Shown piece after piece: positions 42,140-51,989 of a DNA stretch of 64,000 nucleotides. The position numbers and the translations under genes were made by a program. The notes under the pieces were generated by a model, which saw only the letters and a list, made by a program, of their open reading frames with translations, did no database searches and was not told the DNA's origin. Positions within the stretch are counted from its first letter, which is position 1, and the number at the start of each line of letters is the position of its first letter. The stretch is from Prorocentrum cordatum (Eukaryota > Sar > Dinophyceae > Prorocentrales > Prorocentraceae), in assembly GCA_963575745.1 (NCBI GenBank), contig CAUYUJ010016060.1:1210460-1274459 (forward strand). Reading direction: 5' to 3'.

Positions 42140-42325
42140 AAAGAGGGGGGTGATGAATTGGGGGGGTGGATATCATGGCGGGGGCCATGATATTTCCCCA
42201 GATTTCAATGCGCTGCTTCTTATTTCATTACGTCCCTGGCCCCCCCGCTGGGCCGCGCACATGCCGCCGGTCATGATTTGCACCCCCCCCTCTTGGACAC
42301 CCCCCTCTTGGCCGCCCCCGAACGT
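42140..42325. repeat. F12 element, copy 1
   Basis: Contains the perfect palindrome GATATCATGGCGGGGGCCAT GATATT, then GGCCGCGCACATGCCGCCGG and TCATGATTTGCAC, and the repeats CTCTTGGACACCCCC and CTCTTGGCCGC. Compared with the copy at 61.8 kb it has about 30 extra AT-rich bases (42203-42234). Confidence 0.75.
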
Positions 42326-42719
42326 GGCAGGAGCGCGGCGGGAGAGCAGCACTCTCGCGCGGGGACAGCTCAGGATGGCAGCAGGGGAGCGCCGTTCTCC
42401 CCCATCGGCCAAGGTCCCCGTCGATGGAACAGCCATTAGGGCGGCGCTGGGGGCATGCCCGGATGCAGGAGGTCGAATAAAATACCATGAATATGGGAAG
42501 GAGGGAGTGGGACGATGAAGAGACGGACTGGAGAGGAAGTGAGTGGAATGTCCTACTTTGGTGATCTTTGAACACTCTATTTGTACGGCTTATTCAATCG
42601 CTTCGCTCATTCCGCCAGCCCAGACTGCTTCGCCGCTGTCGTATGTTGGGGTGTTGTTGTCAATGCGGTGCGGTTAGGCGGCTGCAATTTTTCTGAGGCT
42701 GTGGGTGGCGGGTCAGAGG

Positions 42720-43340
42720 CCTCAGGGATGTTGGTTGGGCTCTCGTGGTTGGCCTCTGAGGGGCCTTTGTGAGGCAGTTTGAAGCCTCTTGGGGGCCGTG
42801 TTGGGGCCTTTGGGGGCCTCTTGAGGGCCTCTTGAGGCTTCTTGGGGTGCCTCTTGGGGACCCCTTGCGGGAGCTTCTTGGGGCCTCCTGGGGGCCTCTT
42901 GGGGCTGAAGGCTGGACCTTTTGGTTCCTGGTCTCCTTCTTGGGACCTTCTTGGGCCGTTTCGGGGCTCTCTTGGGCCGTTTTGGGCGCCTCTTGGGCTG
43001 TCTTGGGGCCATCTTGGGCCGTCTTGGGGCCCTCTTGGAGGCTTCGTGGGCCGTCTTGGGGCGGCCTTGGAAGCCTCGTGGGCCATCTTGGAGCGCCTGT
43101 AAGTCGAAAAGGCGAGAACGCCAAAATCCGTCAGAAACTGAAGGGAATCACTTATTTCTGTCGCTGTGGGCCCGTTGGGGGTCTCTGGAGGCCTCTTGGG
43201 GCGTCTTGAAGTGGGCTGTCTGGAGGCAATCTTTGGCGTTTTGCATCGCTCTTGGACCGTCTCGGACCATGGTGAGCTCTCTTGGAGGCCTCTTGAAGCG
43301 CTCCTGGAGCGTTCTTGGGAGCCTGCTGGGACCTGGCCGC
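42720..43340 (+). repeat. degenerate TCTTGGGGCC block (longest)
   Basis: About 600 bp of words such as CCTCTTGGGGC, CTCTTGGGCCGTTTTGGGC and CCATCTTGGGCCGTCTTGGG. It is open in several frames on both strands as a consequence. Confidence 0.85.
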
Positions 43341-43547
43341 GACCTGCCCAGAACCTGCCCGGGACCTGCCCGGGATCTTGCCATGATTTAGCCGCGATTT
43401 GCGGGGGTATTTTTCGTAAGACCTTGCCGCGACTTGTGGGGGTACTGTCCGTCCGGGGACCCAGGAGGCGGCCCCGCACGCGCGAGTTAGAACTATTGTT
43501 AGCCAGTTACTGGAGATCTTAGCACGCCCTTGGCCCGTTGGGCCGGC

Positions 43548-44330
43548 GGATTCCCAACCCTCCTGGTTGTTGGGTTCTCGTTTTGAACAGGCAGCGCCGC
43601 GCGTCTCCTCCTCTTCCTCCTCCTCCTCCTCGCCCTCCTTCTCCTCCTTCTCCTCCTCCTCCTCCTCCTCCACGTCTCGTCCTCCTCGTTGTCGTCCTCC
43701 TCCTTCTCCTCCCTTCTCCCTCACACGTTTCCTGCCCCCCCCAGGGGGGCGCCAGCGAGGGCCCCAGTGGGTGCGTTCGCATGGCGTCCCCGCGCACATT
43801 TCGTCCTCCTCCTCCTCCCCCTCCTCCTTGCCCTCCTCCTCCTCCTCCTCCTCCTCGTCTCGTCCTCCTCGTTGTCGTCCTCCTCCTTCTCCCCCCTCCT
43901 CCCTCACACGCTTCCTGCCCCCCAGGGGGCACCAGCGGTGGCCCCAGTGGGTGCGTTCGCATGGCGCCCCCGCGCACATTTCGACACACCTTACCAGCCT
44001 CGAACTTATCCCTATCCCTAAGATTGACACGCCAAAAGGCGATGACAATCTTAGGGATTCGCCCTCAAAAAATAAGGGAATCCCTAAGATTGGCATCGTG
44101 ATGAGGGGATGCCCAGCATACGGATAGGGATATGCTCCAGGCTGGTAAACACCTCTCACACTGTTCCTGCCCCCCAGCAAGCACCACCGATGGCCCCATA
44201 TGGTTTGGGCGTTTTTGGTCGGAGCGCCCGGGAGGTGCCGTCAAAGTGTTCTCTTGCGTTGAGTGGCCCCATGCATAGTTGCCTCGCTTTGAGCACGGGT
44301 TGGGTTCTTCGCCAGGTTAGTTTTTCTACA
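43548..44330 (-). repeat. composite repeat element D, interrupted by F1
   Basis: On the minus strand, TAACCTGGCGAAGAACCCAA starts it at 44325, and the tail GAACCCAACAACCAGGAGGG ends it near 43548. It holds CTC tracts and two diverged array units (GCGAACGCACCCACTGGGGC). F1 copy 3 splits it between GAGAGGTG and TGTCGAAATG. Removing F1 and one GGTG restores a close match to the GAGGGGTGTGCCGAAATG of element A. Confidence 0.85.
43991..44148. mobile_element. F1 MITE-like element, copy 3, nested in D
   Basis: 158 bp, ends TTACCAG and CTGGTAA, flanked by CACC on both sides (43987-43990 and 44149-44152). The interior (GACACGCCAAAAGGCGATGA, TTTTTTGAGGGCG inverted) is the reverse complement of copy 4 at 61.4 kb, so these two form a subfamily. 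Confidence 0.92.
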
Positions 44331-44359
44331 AGCCGAATGTCCAAGTTGTTGCGATAGGT

Positions 44360-45125
44360 GTACGAAGTTGCAACATGGGGATGCAGGGTCCAATTACGAA
44401 GTTACCATCTCCAGAATGGAGATGTGACAGTTCACTGCTGATCAGGGAAAAGAGTTGGAATGCCAGGGTGATGGGGTGGAGAACGGTTGAGCCCGTGTCC
44501 TGGGGCCCTTGGCGGCAGTGGATGTGGATATCTGCAGTCTTACGTGGTCAGCTCCCAGTGCATCCACATCCGCCGCCTCCTGGGGTCCAGGGAGTTCGGT
44601 TCCTAAGGTACTGTTCGCGTAGACTCACACAGGTCTCGACCCCCTCCCTGGGACGGGCGTTTCATCCCGAGTCGTTTTGGCTCGGCGAGGTCCCCGCAGA
44701 GGGTGAAGATTGTTGAACATTTCCCGTCGTGATGTTTCTACGACGCGAGGGGGTCTGGGTGTCGTGTTGACCGCAGCGGCGGCGCCAGCGCGGGCGTTCA
44801 CGGTAGAGGGATCCTTGAGGCCGCGGAGGATCGGGCGGGGCTGAGAGGACAGGGAAGAATCGTTCAAGAGCGTTCGAGAGCGCTTTCAGAGCGATCTGGA
44901 ACGCTCTCAGAAGGCCGTGGCGCCGGATACATCCTGCACAACCGCCGGATCTCGGAGTTCCCTGAGTTGTCCTTGTCCGATTCTGTCCCTGTCCAGGCTT
45001 GGTCTTGCAAGCGGCAGACGAGCGACGGACGGCAGACGAACGATTGACGAACGGCGGGCGTTCACGGTTAACGGATCCTTCGGGCCCGAGGGGGAGGGCA
45101 TGCGCAGAGGGGCGTTTTTAGGGGG
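44360..45125. other. no gene called
   Basis: A plus frame of 113 codons (44375-44716) is Trp- and Pro-rich and contains an inverted repeat (GATGTGGATATC / CATCCACATC). GCGGGCGTTCACGGT then GGATCCTT occurs twice (44790, 45055). Neither gives gene evidence. Confidence 0.4.
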
Positions 45126-45129
45126 AAGA

Positions 45130-45260
45130 GGGGGGGCTTCTTAGAGGCACCCCTGCTTCTCGGAAGGCGCGGGCCTCGTCTGTGGATGCAGGGCCGGCGC
45201 CGTCCAAAAAGCAGCCTCCTGCTGCGAAGCCCTCCCCCCTCCCCCTGCATATGCCCCCCC
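45130..45260. repeat. AAGAAGCAG-type dispersed segment
   Basis: Shares GCTTCTCGGAAGGCGCGGGC and CTCCCCCTGCATATG-like text with 41.8 and 50.3 kb. Confidence 0.65.
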
Positions 45261-45282
45261 GTGCACGCGCCGCCAATGTCGC

Positions 45283-45478
45283 AGGCCTGGAGGTTGACAC
45301 CAACACCAAGATCGGCGGTGTGCCTCCACCGAGGGAAGACGATCCCGGTCTCGGTGATGGTGGTACTATTCTGGCTTCCAAGGTGACCGAACTATTACCA
45401 CCACCACCGAAATCTAGGATCATATTCCCCCTGTGGAGGCACCCCCCTGTGCTGGTGTTGGTGCCCATTTCCAGGCCC
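45283..45478. mobile_element. F10 long-TIR element, copy 1
   Basis: 196 bp. The left arm (GGCCTGGAGGTTGACACCAA then GTGTGCCTCCACCGAGGGAA) is mirrored by the right arm (TTCCCCCTGTGGAGGCACCC then GGTGCCCATTTCCAGGCC). The arms are about 55 bp. The middle has CTCGGTGATGGTGGTACTAT. Confidence 0.82.
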
Positions 45479-45625
45479 TTAACAATGAGGGGGAGGGCAG
45501 CGGCTGGCCGCCAGGCTGCTGGACGAGCTGAGCGTGTGCACGGACGCGCGGCGCTCCGCGGCCATCTCGGACCTCGTCTGGCCGCCGCGCCCTCCCCCCC
45601 AACGGGAGCAGCGGGAGGAGGGCCC

Positions 45626-46026
45626 AGAGATGGACACCAGCGCCAATTTCGACGGTGCGCCTTGCTCGCTTGGAGTAGGGCTCCAAGAGCATGGAATGAC
45701 CTTCACAATCCGCGTCACCCAAGTCTGGGGCCATTGCAGGTTCTTGCTCTCACGGCCTCACGGCCCTGCGGTCGCCTTCGTTCGGATAGCCCCCTGGAGG
45801 GGCAGCGGATTCCTCCTTCTCCCCCGCCTGTTTACCGTGGAAAAACAACAATTTCGACGGTGCGCCTCCACCGAGGGAAGAAGGTCCCGATCTCGGTGAT
45901 GGTGGTCAGATTCTGGCTTCCAAGGTGGCCGAAATATATTGCCATCAACGCTGACATCCAGGGCCGTCTTCCCCCCGTTGTGGAGGCAGCCCCCCTGGTG
46001 TTGGTGCTGGTGCCCATGTCAAGGCC
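45626..46026. mobile_element. F10 element, interrupted or doubled copy
   Basis: A left-arm-like sequence at 45626-45662 (GACACCAGCGCCAATTTCGA) and a second at 45850-45885 precede a single right arm at 45970-46026 (GTTGTGGAGGCAGCCCCCCT, TGGTGCCCATGTCAAGGCC). The interior CTCGGTGATGGTGGTCAGAT matches copy 1. Confidence 0.7.
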
Positions 46027-46299
46027 TCCTGAGCAGGAGGAGGGCCCAGACCCCTCGCGCCGTGGAGCGCCTCGGCGGCGAAGTCCGAACCCTGCCCTCG
46101 CCGATCCACGATTCGGGCAACTCGGTGGGCGGCGCGGGCAGGGCTTCGGAGTTCGTGGAGCACGCAGCGAAATCCGAGCCCTGCCCCCGCCTCCCATCGA
46201 TTCGGGAGACTCGAGGGTCGGGTGGGGGATCGGGTCCAGATGTCGACACCTCCTCGCGCCGAGCTGGTGAAAACTCACGACGGGGTGGGTTTGGATATT

Positions 46300-46830
46300 T
46301 TCTGCCTTTGGGGGCCCTTGGCCGTCAAAAAGCGACTCGGGATGAAGAGCTGGTCTTGGGTCCTGGGAAATGGGTCGAGATTTCTGGGTGTCGACGTTGC
46401 GACAAAAATATGACGTCGGGGGTCTGGGGAGGCCGGCGACAAACTGGGTGTGGTTGCGCTGGGTTGCGGTTTGCGATCTGCGCCGTTGGGGTTTGGGGGG
46501 CACCACGTTGCGCCGCAGGTGTGGTGATCCCTCGTCGGGGCGCGGCTTAGAATTGTGTCGAGGTCCTCGCCTGCCCACCACGGCGCGCTTTGCAAACCGC
46601 ACTTTTTGGAAAACCACACCCTTCGGAGTCGCCGAGGACGTGCCTCTGCTCGTTGCGAAAAGGTCACGGGGTACAGTTTTTGTATGTGCTCGGCTTCAAG
46701 CAAGAGGCCCCCCACATGGGCCCGTCAAGGAACGGCTCAGGATGGGAAGACAGTGGCAAGTGGCCCAGACCTCCAGGGGTTCACGTTGTGAAAAATCACG
46801 TCGTCGGAGGTCTCGGTTGTTGGAAGCGCA
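46300..46830. repeat. degenerate dispersed repeat (F13), block 1
   Basis: Recurring words: CGACAAAAATATGACGTCGG, GAAAAATCACGTCGTCGGAG, TTGCAAACCGCAC, ACACCCTTCGGAGTCGCCG. The same set occurs at 63050-63480. Open frames up to 200 codons run through it. Confidence 0.55.
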
Positions 46831-46839
46831 GGAAGAGGG

Positions 46840-47455
46840 TACGGCAGGTTCTTTTGTCGTATTTACGCGGCGGCGTCCGCGGCGCGGACGTTCAAGGTTG
46901 AGCTCCACCGCTTGCCAGAATCGGCTGATTGTTGGCGATCCTGCGCTAGATCGGAGGAGTTCCATCGTATGAATGGTGACCAACACGGAGGTCTTCGCGA
47001 TACGAACCCGCCGAAAAGCGGAGGACAGGGAGCACAGTTTGGGGAACCGAACGTGTGGATATCATGGTTGAGGCCGGCATGTTTCTTTGGTTTCGTGGCC
47101 ACCTCTCTTTGGTTTCCCCCTGGCCCCAACCTCGTCCGTGCAGATGACCCCCTTCTCGGTTGCTCCCTTCGGCGCGCCCGAAAAGGAAGTGGGTCGAGAG
47201 AGAGACCTAGACATTTAACGTATTGACAAAACGTAAACGGCAATTTGTCGTCGTTTATTGCCCAGGAGCCCTCGTTGGGCCCCAGAACCCTCAAACAACG
47301 ATTCGGGATAGAATACTGGCCCTGGGGAAAGGGTCGACACTTTGTTTGGGGGCCCGTATAGAATACATCAACATGTTTGAATTCTGGAGATGGGGATGTA
47401 GGGCCCTGGAAGGGAGGAGGAGTAGGAAGAAGAGAAGGAGGAGGAGGAGGTTCAT
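46840..47455. other. no gene seen
   Basis: Unique-looking, less GC-rich sequence. Open frames on both strands without motifs; a short GGA tract ends it (47410-47450). Confidence 0.4.
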
Positions 47456-47458
47456 ATA

Positions 47459-47995
47459 GTGGAAGGACGGAGCTCCCCGAAGTTTTGGGTCAGCCCGTCG
47501 TTTGTTGAAGTGCTTGGAGATGTGGCCGCAGGATTCCCTCGGACTCCCGAGCTCTCTCGAGCTGGACCGATCGCCAACGGCGACGGAGCTCTTGACCTCT
47601 TCCGCGGACCTCTCCCGACATCGGCGCATCAAGCTGCAGGGAGGCTTATCCGTGTGCTCACGGCGGAGCTCTTCCCAGATGACATCGGTCGGATATTCTC
47701 GGGTCGCCTCGCTCGGTGGTTTCCCGACGCGGCTGAGATTTTGCGATTTCGTGAACTGGGAAGAATTCCGAGATCCCCTTCTCAACACGAGAGGGCGTCT
47801 AGCCAATGCTGTGTGGAAGACTCTCAGCGGCAGCTGGCCAACATCGTTGAGGCTTCACGAGGACATCGCTCACTCATGCGTGCTCGGTTGCCAGCAGAGT
47901 GATTCATTCGTGCACGATTCCTCGAGTTACTTCGTCTCGTCCTCTGTAATGGTGTCCACAGTTACCCCATCTGTCGATTTGGAGTTTTCCTAACG
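47459..47995. other. unresolved, open on both strands
   Basis: Two plus frames (147 and 163 codons) and one minus frame (171 codons) overlap. RLARWFPDAAEILRFRELG in one plus frame is the most protein-like bit. Nothing decides the frame. Confidence 0.25.
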
Positions 47996-48081
47996 ACCAA
48001 GTCAGGTTTGAGTGTCCCTGCTGCCGCCTATTTGCTGTTTGTCAACCTCCGCTCTCTTTTCGTGCCCCCGCGGGCCCTCAG

Positions 48082-48151
48082 CGAGAAGCAGGCGCAGCAG
48101 GCCGTGCCCCTAAGTGAGGTTCAGGTGGCCCGAGCTTCGAGTAGGCGGTGA
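48082..48151 (+). CDS. possible 3'-terminal exon
   Basis: A pyrimidine-rich stretch (CTCCGCTCTCTTTTCGTG) leads to GCCCTCAG, after which the frame reads EKQAQQAVPLSEVQVARASS then RR and TGA. Including upstream codons gives VPPRALSEKQAQQAV, resembling PEPPAPLSEDQRQALLE at 5.9 kb, which also ends shortly before a stop. They may be duplicated gene ends. Unrecognised family. Confidence 0.33.
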
Positions 48152-48182
48152 GGAGTCGGGATTCGGTTCGCAGCGACGTGCC

Positions 48183-48272
48183 AGGAGGAGGAAGAGGAGG
48201 TTCAGGAGGAGGTGGAGGAGGAAGACGAGGAGGAGGAGGAGGAGGGGGAGGAGGAGGAGGAGGAGGAAGAAG
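48183..48272. repeat. GGA purine tract
   Basis: GGAGGA/GAAGA strand between two coding-like islands. Confidence 0.93.
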
Positions 48273-48389
48273 GGCGAGGGGCCTACCAAGCAGGCGGGTT
48301 CGTTGGAGGAGGGCGCCGAGACCACTCGCGCCACGAAGAAGACCCGGATGGAGCGTAAGATGAAAAGCCAGCCCCGGCCAAAGGCCCAA
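48273..48389 (+). CDS. Lys/Glu-rich coding-like island
   Basis: The frame reads GEGPTKQAGSLEEGAETTRA, then TKKTRMERKMKSQPRPKAQ, with about 85 per cent GC third positions. The strand and GGA-flanked position match other islands. A possible donor follows AGCCAG at 48366-48371. A low-complexity charged linker or a nuclear-protein tail would fit. No domain is recognised. Confidence 0.37.
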
Positions 48390-48566
48390 ACATTGGTCAG
48401 CGATCGCCATCCTGGATTCTACGGACCCCCATCCCCGTCCCGATCCCCGCCATCCCATCACCCCTGTCGGGAAATGACCTCTTGAAACTCGAAGGAGACA
48501 GCCTAAATCGGCCAGTAGAGCCCAGGCCACACCCGTGGGAATGGGGATCGGTTAAGCGATGCTCAT

Positions 48567-48947
48567 TTGGAGACCCCGGATTGGAGGAACATCGCGGCGT
48601 CGGGGGTTCAGGGGAGGGAGCTGCTTGACATGGCGCGGACCCACCGCCCGCATAGAAAGCCCAGAGGGTTTCAGAGGTTGCGCCAGCGACGGGTTCCGCT
48701 CGAACAGGAGGGGGATCACACGGAGGGGTTGGAGGAGGCGGAGATGGAGCACACAAGGACTCCCTCAGCCCTTTGCAGTGTGGTCCACCAGGATCGTTCG
48801 AGCTGTCCACTCGATTGCGCCCGCTTCTCCGGTCCTGTTGCTCGGCGTCGGGCTGAGCCGGGCGCTCAACGTAAGATTCGCACGGTGGCGTTGAGTATAT
48901 TCGACCTCGCGGCGCGTTCCTTCGAGGGCGCCGTGTTTTACTCATGA
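48567..48947 (+). CDS. coding-like island, unknown protein
   Basis: The frame from the first candidate start reads METPDWRNIAASGVQGRELL (TTG at the first position, so splicing-in is more likely), then RKPRGFQRLRQRRVPLEQEG and EGLEEAEMEHTRTP. About three quarters of codons end in G or C in the first 70 codons. Weaker to the TGA at 48945-48947. On the same strand as the island at 48273-48389, so they may be exons of one gene. Unrecognised. Confidence 0.33.
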   Translation: METPDWRNIAASGVQGRELLDMARTHRPHRKPRGFQRLRQRRVPLEQEGDHTEGLEEAEMEHTRTPSALCSVVHQDRSSCPLDCARFSGPVARRRAEPGAQRKIRTVALSIFDLAARSFEGAVFYS

Positions 48948-49254
48948 ACCGTGGCATGCGCGCTGGCTGAAGGACTGGCGCGCGCCGTGCTTTGCCGAAG
49001 AGGATAAGATTGCACACGCCCGCTCCTCGTCCACCAGTCTCCCTGTGCCCTGGGAGGGGGGTTCTCCATCGGGGGTCCCTGGAGCCCCCTGGATCCGTTT
49101 GTTGCGGAGAATAAAGTCCCAAGAGCAGGAACAAAAATATTCGATCGCTCATTCTCCTCAGGCCTCGATCCACCCCCACTTTAGATTATTTTCCAGCAGC
49201 GAGCCTCGAGCCTCGATCGTCGATCCTCTTCAAGTCTCGAGCCTCCATTATTCT

Positions 49255-49321
49255 TTTTCTCCTCCACCTCCTCCTCCTCCTCCTCCTCCTCGTCCTCTTC
49301 CGCCCTCGGGTGTCAACCCAG
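49255..49321 (+). promoter_or_regulatory. candidate polypyrimidine tract and 3' splice site
   Basis: TTTTTCTCCTCC followed by a CTC tract, then GTGTCAACCCAG at 49310-49321. It has the layout of a 3' splice site and precedes a coding-like frame. Confidence 0.4.
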
Positions 49322-49470
49322 GCGAGCGTGGCTTTTCCACGAGAGTCCCGTCGTCCAGTCCTTGATCGCGGGCGGCCAGGAGTGCTTGTCCCAGGAGCCG
49401 CGCAGCAGCTCGCTGCCTGCTGCTGGTACCGCTGTTTGTATCAAGGCGTCGTTAGTGCCAGCCGATGAGC
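49322..49470 (+). CDS. coding-like island after CTC tract
   Basis: Directly after CCCAG the frame reads RAWLFHESPVVQSLIAGGQE, then CLSQEPRSSSLPAAGTAV and CIKASLVPADERRKT. The first 35 codons have strongly GC third positions. The frame remains open to a TAA at 49713-49715, but later codons fade. The minus strand is also open. Unrecognised. Confidence 0.35.
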
Positions 49471-49674
49471 GACGGAAGACAGACGGGGCTCGCGTACCGA
49501 GGGTCAGCCAATCCCTAGTCCCCCTCTGGCTGATCCTGGTTGGGTATTCGCGTGGGGCCGGTTCCCCCTTTCCGCCTCGACTGGCCCAGGTTTGGGAGCT
49601 ATTGAGCGAGCGGCCGGGTTTCGCGGCAGGGCCCTGGCCGACCAGGGTTAGCGAGCGCTTTCCCGGAAAAGCGA

Positions 49675-50050
49675 GGTCGATTGCGCGGGCATCCGCGCGC
49701 AAGTTTCCCGCGTAAGGTCGCACGTAAGCGCCCCCTGCTCCACACCGCGTGCCACGCTGGCGGCGTGTGTAAGCCGTGGCATGAGACCAATATGGTCTAT
49801 GTTTTCTCGCGTAAGACCAGCTTTTGTGCTTTCGTTGCTTAGGGGGATGGTGACGCCGTCTGAGGATTGTTCGAGGATCGGTAGATCAATCCGGTGCTGC
49901 TAGACGTGGCCCTTTTTTCCCAGGTGGCCCCAGCTCTCCCAGTGAGGCACAGCATGCTTCCCGTGCATCCCTCACGCGGCCCAAAGGGCCCTGGAGGCCC
50001 CCAAACGGCGCGAAAAGTTGGGAACACCTGGATTTGGGAATAGAGATTAA
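49675..50050. other. dispersed-repeat fragment, no gene seen
   Basis: 49675-49790 resembles 31246-31360 (GGTCGATTGCGCGG). The remainder shows nothing recognisable. Confidence 0.4.
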
Positions 50051-50054
50051 CATA

Positions 50055-50200
50055 AAACATTTCCTCTCGGAGGTCCGCGCGGATTTCTAAGATTGTTTGC
50101 AGGACCCCCCTCGCTGTGGCGGCACCGGAGGCACCGCCAGGGAGCCCCAGCGCCGATCCGAGAAATTCGCGCGGACTTCCAATAGGAAATGCTTCTGATT
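50055..50200. mobile_element. F7 inverted-repeat element, copy 2
   Basis: Left CATTTCCTCTCGGAGGTCCG then CGCGGATTTCTAAGA; right GATCCGAGAAATTCGCGCGG then ACTTCCAATAGGAAATG. The arms are about 40 bp around a GGCACCGGAGGCACCGCC core. Confidence 0.78.
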
Positions 50201-50254
50201 ATGTTCCCTTGTACCGACCACGCGCAGATGGGGGGTATGCGGGAAGGGAGAAAG

Positions 50255-50420
50255 CTTCTTATTAGAAGCACCACTGCTTCTCAGAAGGCGCGTGCCTTAT
50301 CTATGCATGTTGGGCCAGCGCCTCCTAAGAAGCAGCCTCCTCCTCAGAAGACTTGTCCCCTCCCCCACACCCTCTTGTGCGCGCCACCAACTGCATCAGC
50401 ACCCGCATCCAGGCGTTTGG
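50255..50420. repeat. AAGAAGCAG-type dispersed segment
   Basis: GCTTCTCAGAAGGCGCG and CCTCCTAAGAAGCAGCCTCC link it to the segments at 41.8 and 45.1 kb. Confidence 0.65.
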
Positions 50421-50567
50421 CGCCGTTGGCCTCTGGAGGCCTGCCTGCCTTGCAGGCGCTGATGTCAAGGTGCCCCAGGGCCAGCAGGAGGCGGCAATAA
50501 GGGGCAGGGGCAACACTAAGGGGGGGGATGGGCATATGGCATATGGTGTGGGATGTACCAACCCCCT

Positions 50568-50695
50568 GGCATCGCTCGGGCGTGTGCGTTTTTTTCTCGG
50601 CGAGAACCATCGAGGACCATCCCGGACCATCGAGCAACAAAAAAACACGCACGAAACCGAAAAATGCACAGGGAATGGACGTCCGAGCGATGGCA
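50568..50695. mobile_element. F3 short TIR element, copy 4
   Basis: 128 bp: TGGCATCGCTCGGGCGTG and CGTCCGAGCGATGGCA. ACCCCC sits on both sides (50562-50567 and 50699-50704), though offset on the right by three bases. Confidence 0.83.
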
Positions 50696-50799
50696 AGACC
50701 CCCAATCGCCCATCGATCGCCGATGAGGTGTGGGTTCACTGTCGGGGGCCTATCGCAGATCTATCGGCGATGTCTCGCCGAGTCCAGGTCGATGTTTCG

Positions 50800-50985
50800 C
50801 CATGGGGGGAACGTGTCCTGAGGGAAACGGGTCCTGAAGCTTTTCGCCGTTTTCGGGTTCTCGGGGCCCTCCACGGGCCCCAGGACTGACAGAGAACGAC
50901 AGTGGATGAAAAATTAGTCCTGGGGGAAGGCCCCGTGCTCCAGGACCCGTTTCCCTCAGGAGCCCGCTTCCCCCATGCTAGAGGA
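50800..50985. repeat. dispersed GGGCCCTCCACGGGCCC repeat
   Basis: Shares CCTCCACGGGCCC, GGGGGAAGGCCCC and TCCAGGACCCGTTTCCCT with 3640-3750, and GAGAACGAC with 61720. CAGGACCCGTTTCCCTCAGG partly mirrors its own left side. Confidence 0.6.
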
Positions 50986-51067
50986 CGGGAGTCCTCCAGC
51001 GTCAAGGGTTGGGCGCCTTGGAGCCGAGGAGGAGGAAGCAGGTTTTGCGTTTCCCTTCTGGGAACAA

Positions 51068-51222
51068 ACAATAAGATGGACATGTACTTTCGGAGGTGGC
51101 GCGGATTGTTCGGATCGGCGCCGGAGCCCCCTGGCGGCGCCTCCGGCGCCGCCCCTGGGGGATCCTGCGCCGATCCAGGAAGTCCGCGCGGCGCGCCGAA
51201 AGTTTATGTGTACGTCGTTTGC
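51068..51222. mobile_element. F7 inverted-repeat element, copy 3
   Basis: Left TACTTTCGGAGGTGGCGCGG then ATTGTTCGGATCGGCGCC; right GCGCCGATCCAGGAAGTCCG then CGCGCCGAAAGTTTATG. The core GGCGGCGCCTCCGGCGCCGCC is shared with copy 4. Confidence 0.8.
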
Positions 51223-51542
51223 TGTTCTCCGATGCCTTGGCCGCAATCATTTTTGGCTGGTCTGTTCTGAGAGTGTGCTCACTGCCAACCTCGATCGCGA
51301 AGTCGAGGCTCGCGAGCCAAAGGCTCGGTGCCTCCTGGGCTCTGGGGCGGAGCCCTCGCGGCTGCGGCAGGGTCCGCCTCGGAGTCCGTGGTCGGGGCGC
51401 GCCCCACCGGGCAGGGGTCGGGGGCTGCCACGGGCGTCCCGGGCCCAAGGGGCCCCCAGCCTTTGCACCCCCGTCTCTTGGACATCCCCCTCTTGGCCGC
51501 TCCCGATCTAGAGTTTTTGAAGGGCCCCCTTCGAAGAAGGAC

Positions 51543-51700
51543 AAACTGCATAAACATAAACTCTCGGCGCTCCGCAGGACGATCCGCGCGGGGCCCCCCC
51601 GACAGCGCCTCCGGCGCCGCCCCTCGCGCGCTCCGCGCGCCAGGGAGGGGGTCCAGCGCAGATCCAAGAAATCCGCGCGCAGCGCCAAAGGTTCGTGCTT
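51543..51700. mobile_element. F7 inverted-repeat element, copy 4
   Basis: Left ATAAACTCTCGGCGCTCCGC; right GCGCAGATCCAAGAAATCCG then CGCGCAGCGCCAAAGG. The core GCGCGCTCCGCGCGCCAGGG matches copy 1. Confidence 0.78.
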
Positions 51701-51834
51701 GTGGCCTTTTCCCCTGTTCGATCTGCTCCACCCGAAAGGCCCTGCAGGGCCATCTGAGCCCCGTGATGCGTGTGCTCTGAAGCCGCGGGGGGTGCTCTGA
51801 AGCCTCCTCGGGATCCTGGGAGGCCCTTGGTCAG

Positions 51835-51981
51835 GAGGAAAAGACACACACAGACACAATTAATCGTCGATTCCCCAGAAAATATGGGACAATATGGGAA
51901 GTGGGGGGGGAAACAAAAACTAGTAAATATGCGAAACTATAGGGAATCCTGTCATTTGTGTATATTTATTCTCTTGCACAG
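51835..51981 (+). repeat. F6 intron-like repeat, copy 2
   Basis: 147 bp. Begins GAGGAAAAGACACACACAGA after GGTCAG, contains AATTAATCGTCGATTCCCCA, ends CTCTTGCACAG. Its 3' flank (GGTGTCTAGAGC) differs from the GGCCCCTTCA of the other copies. Confidence 0.8.
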
Positions 51982-51989
51982 GGTGTCTA

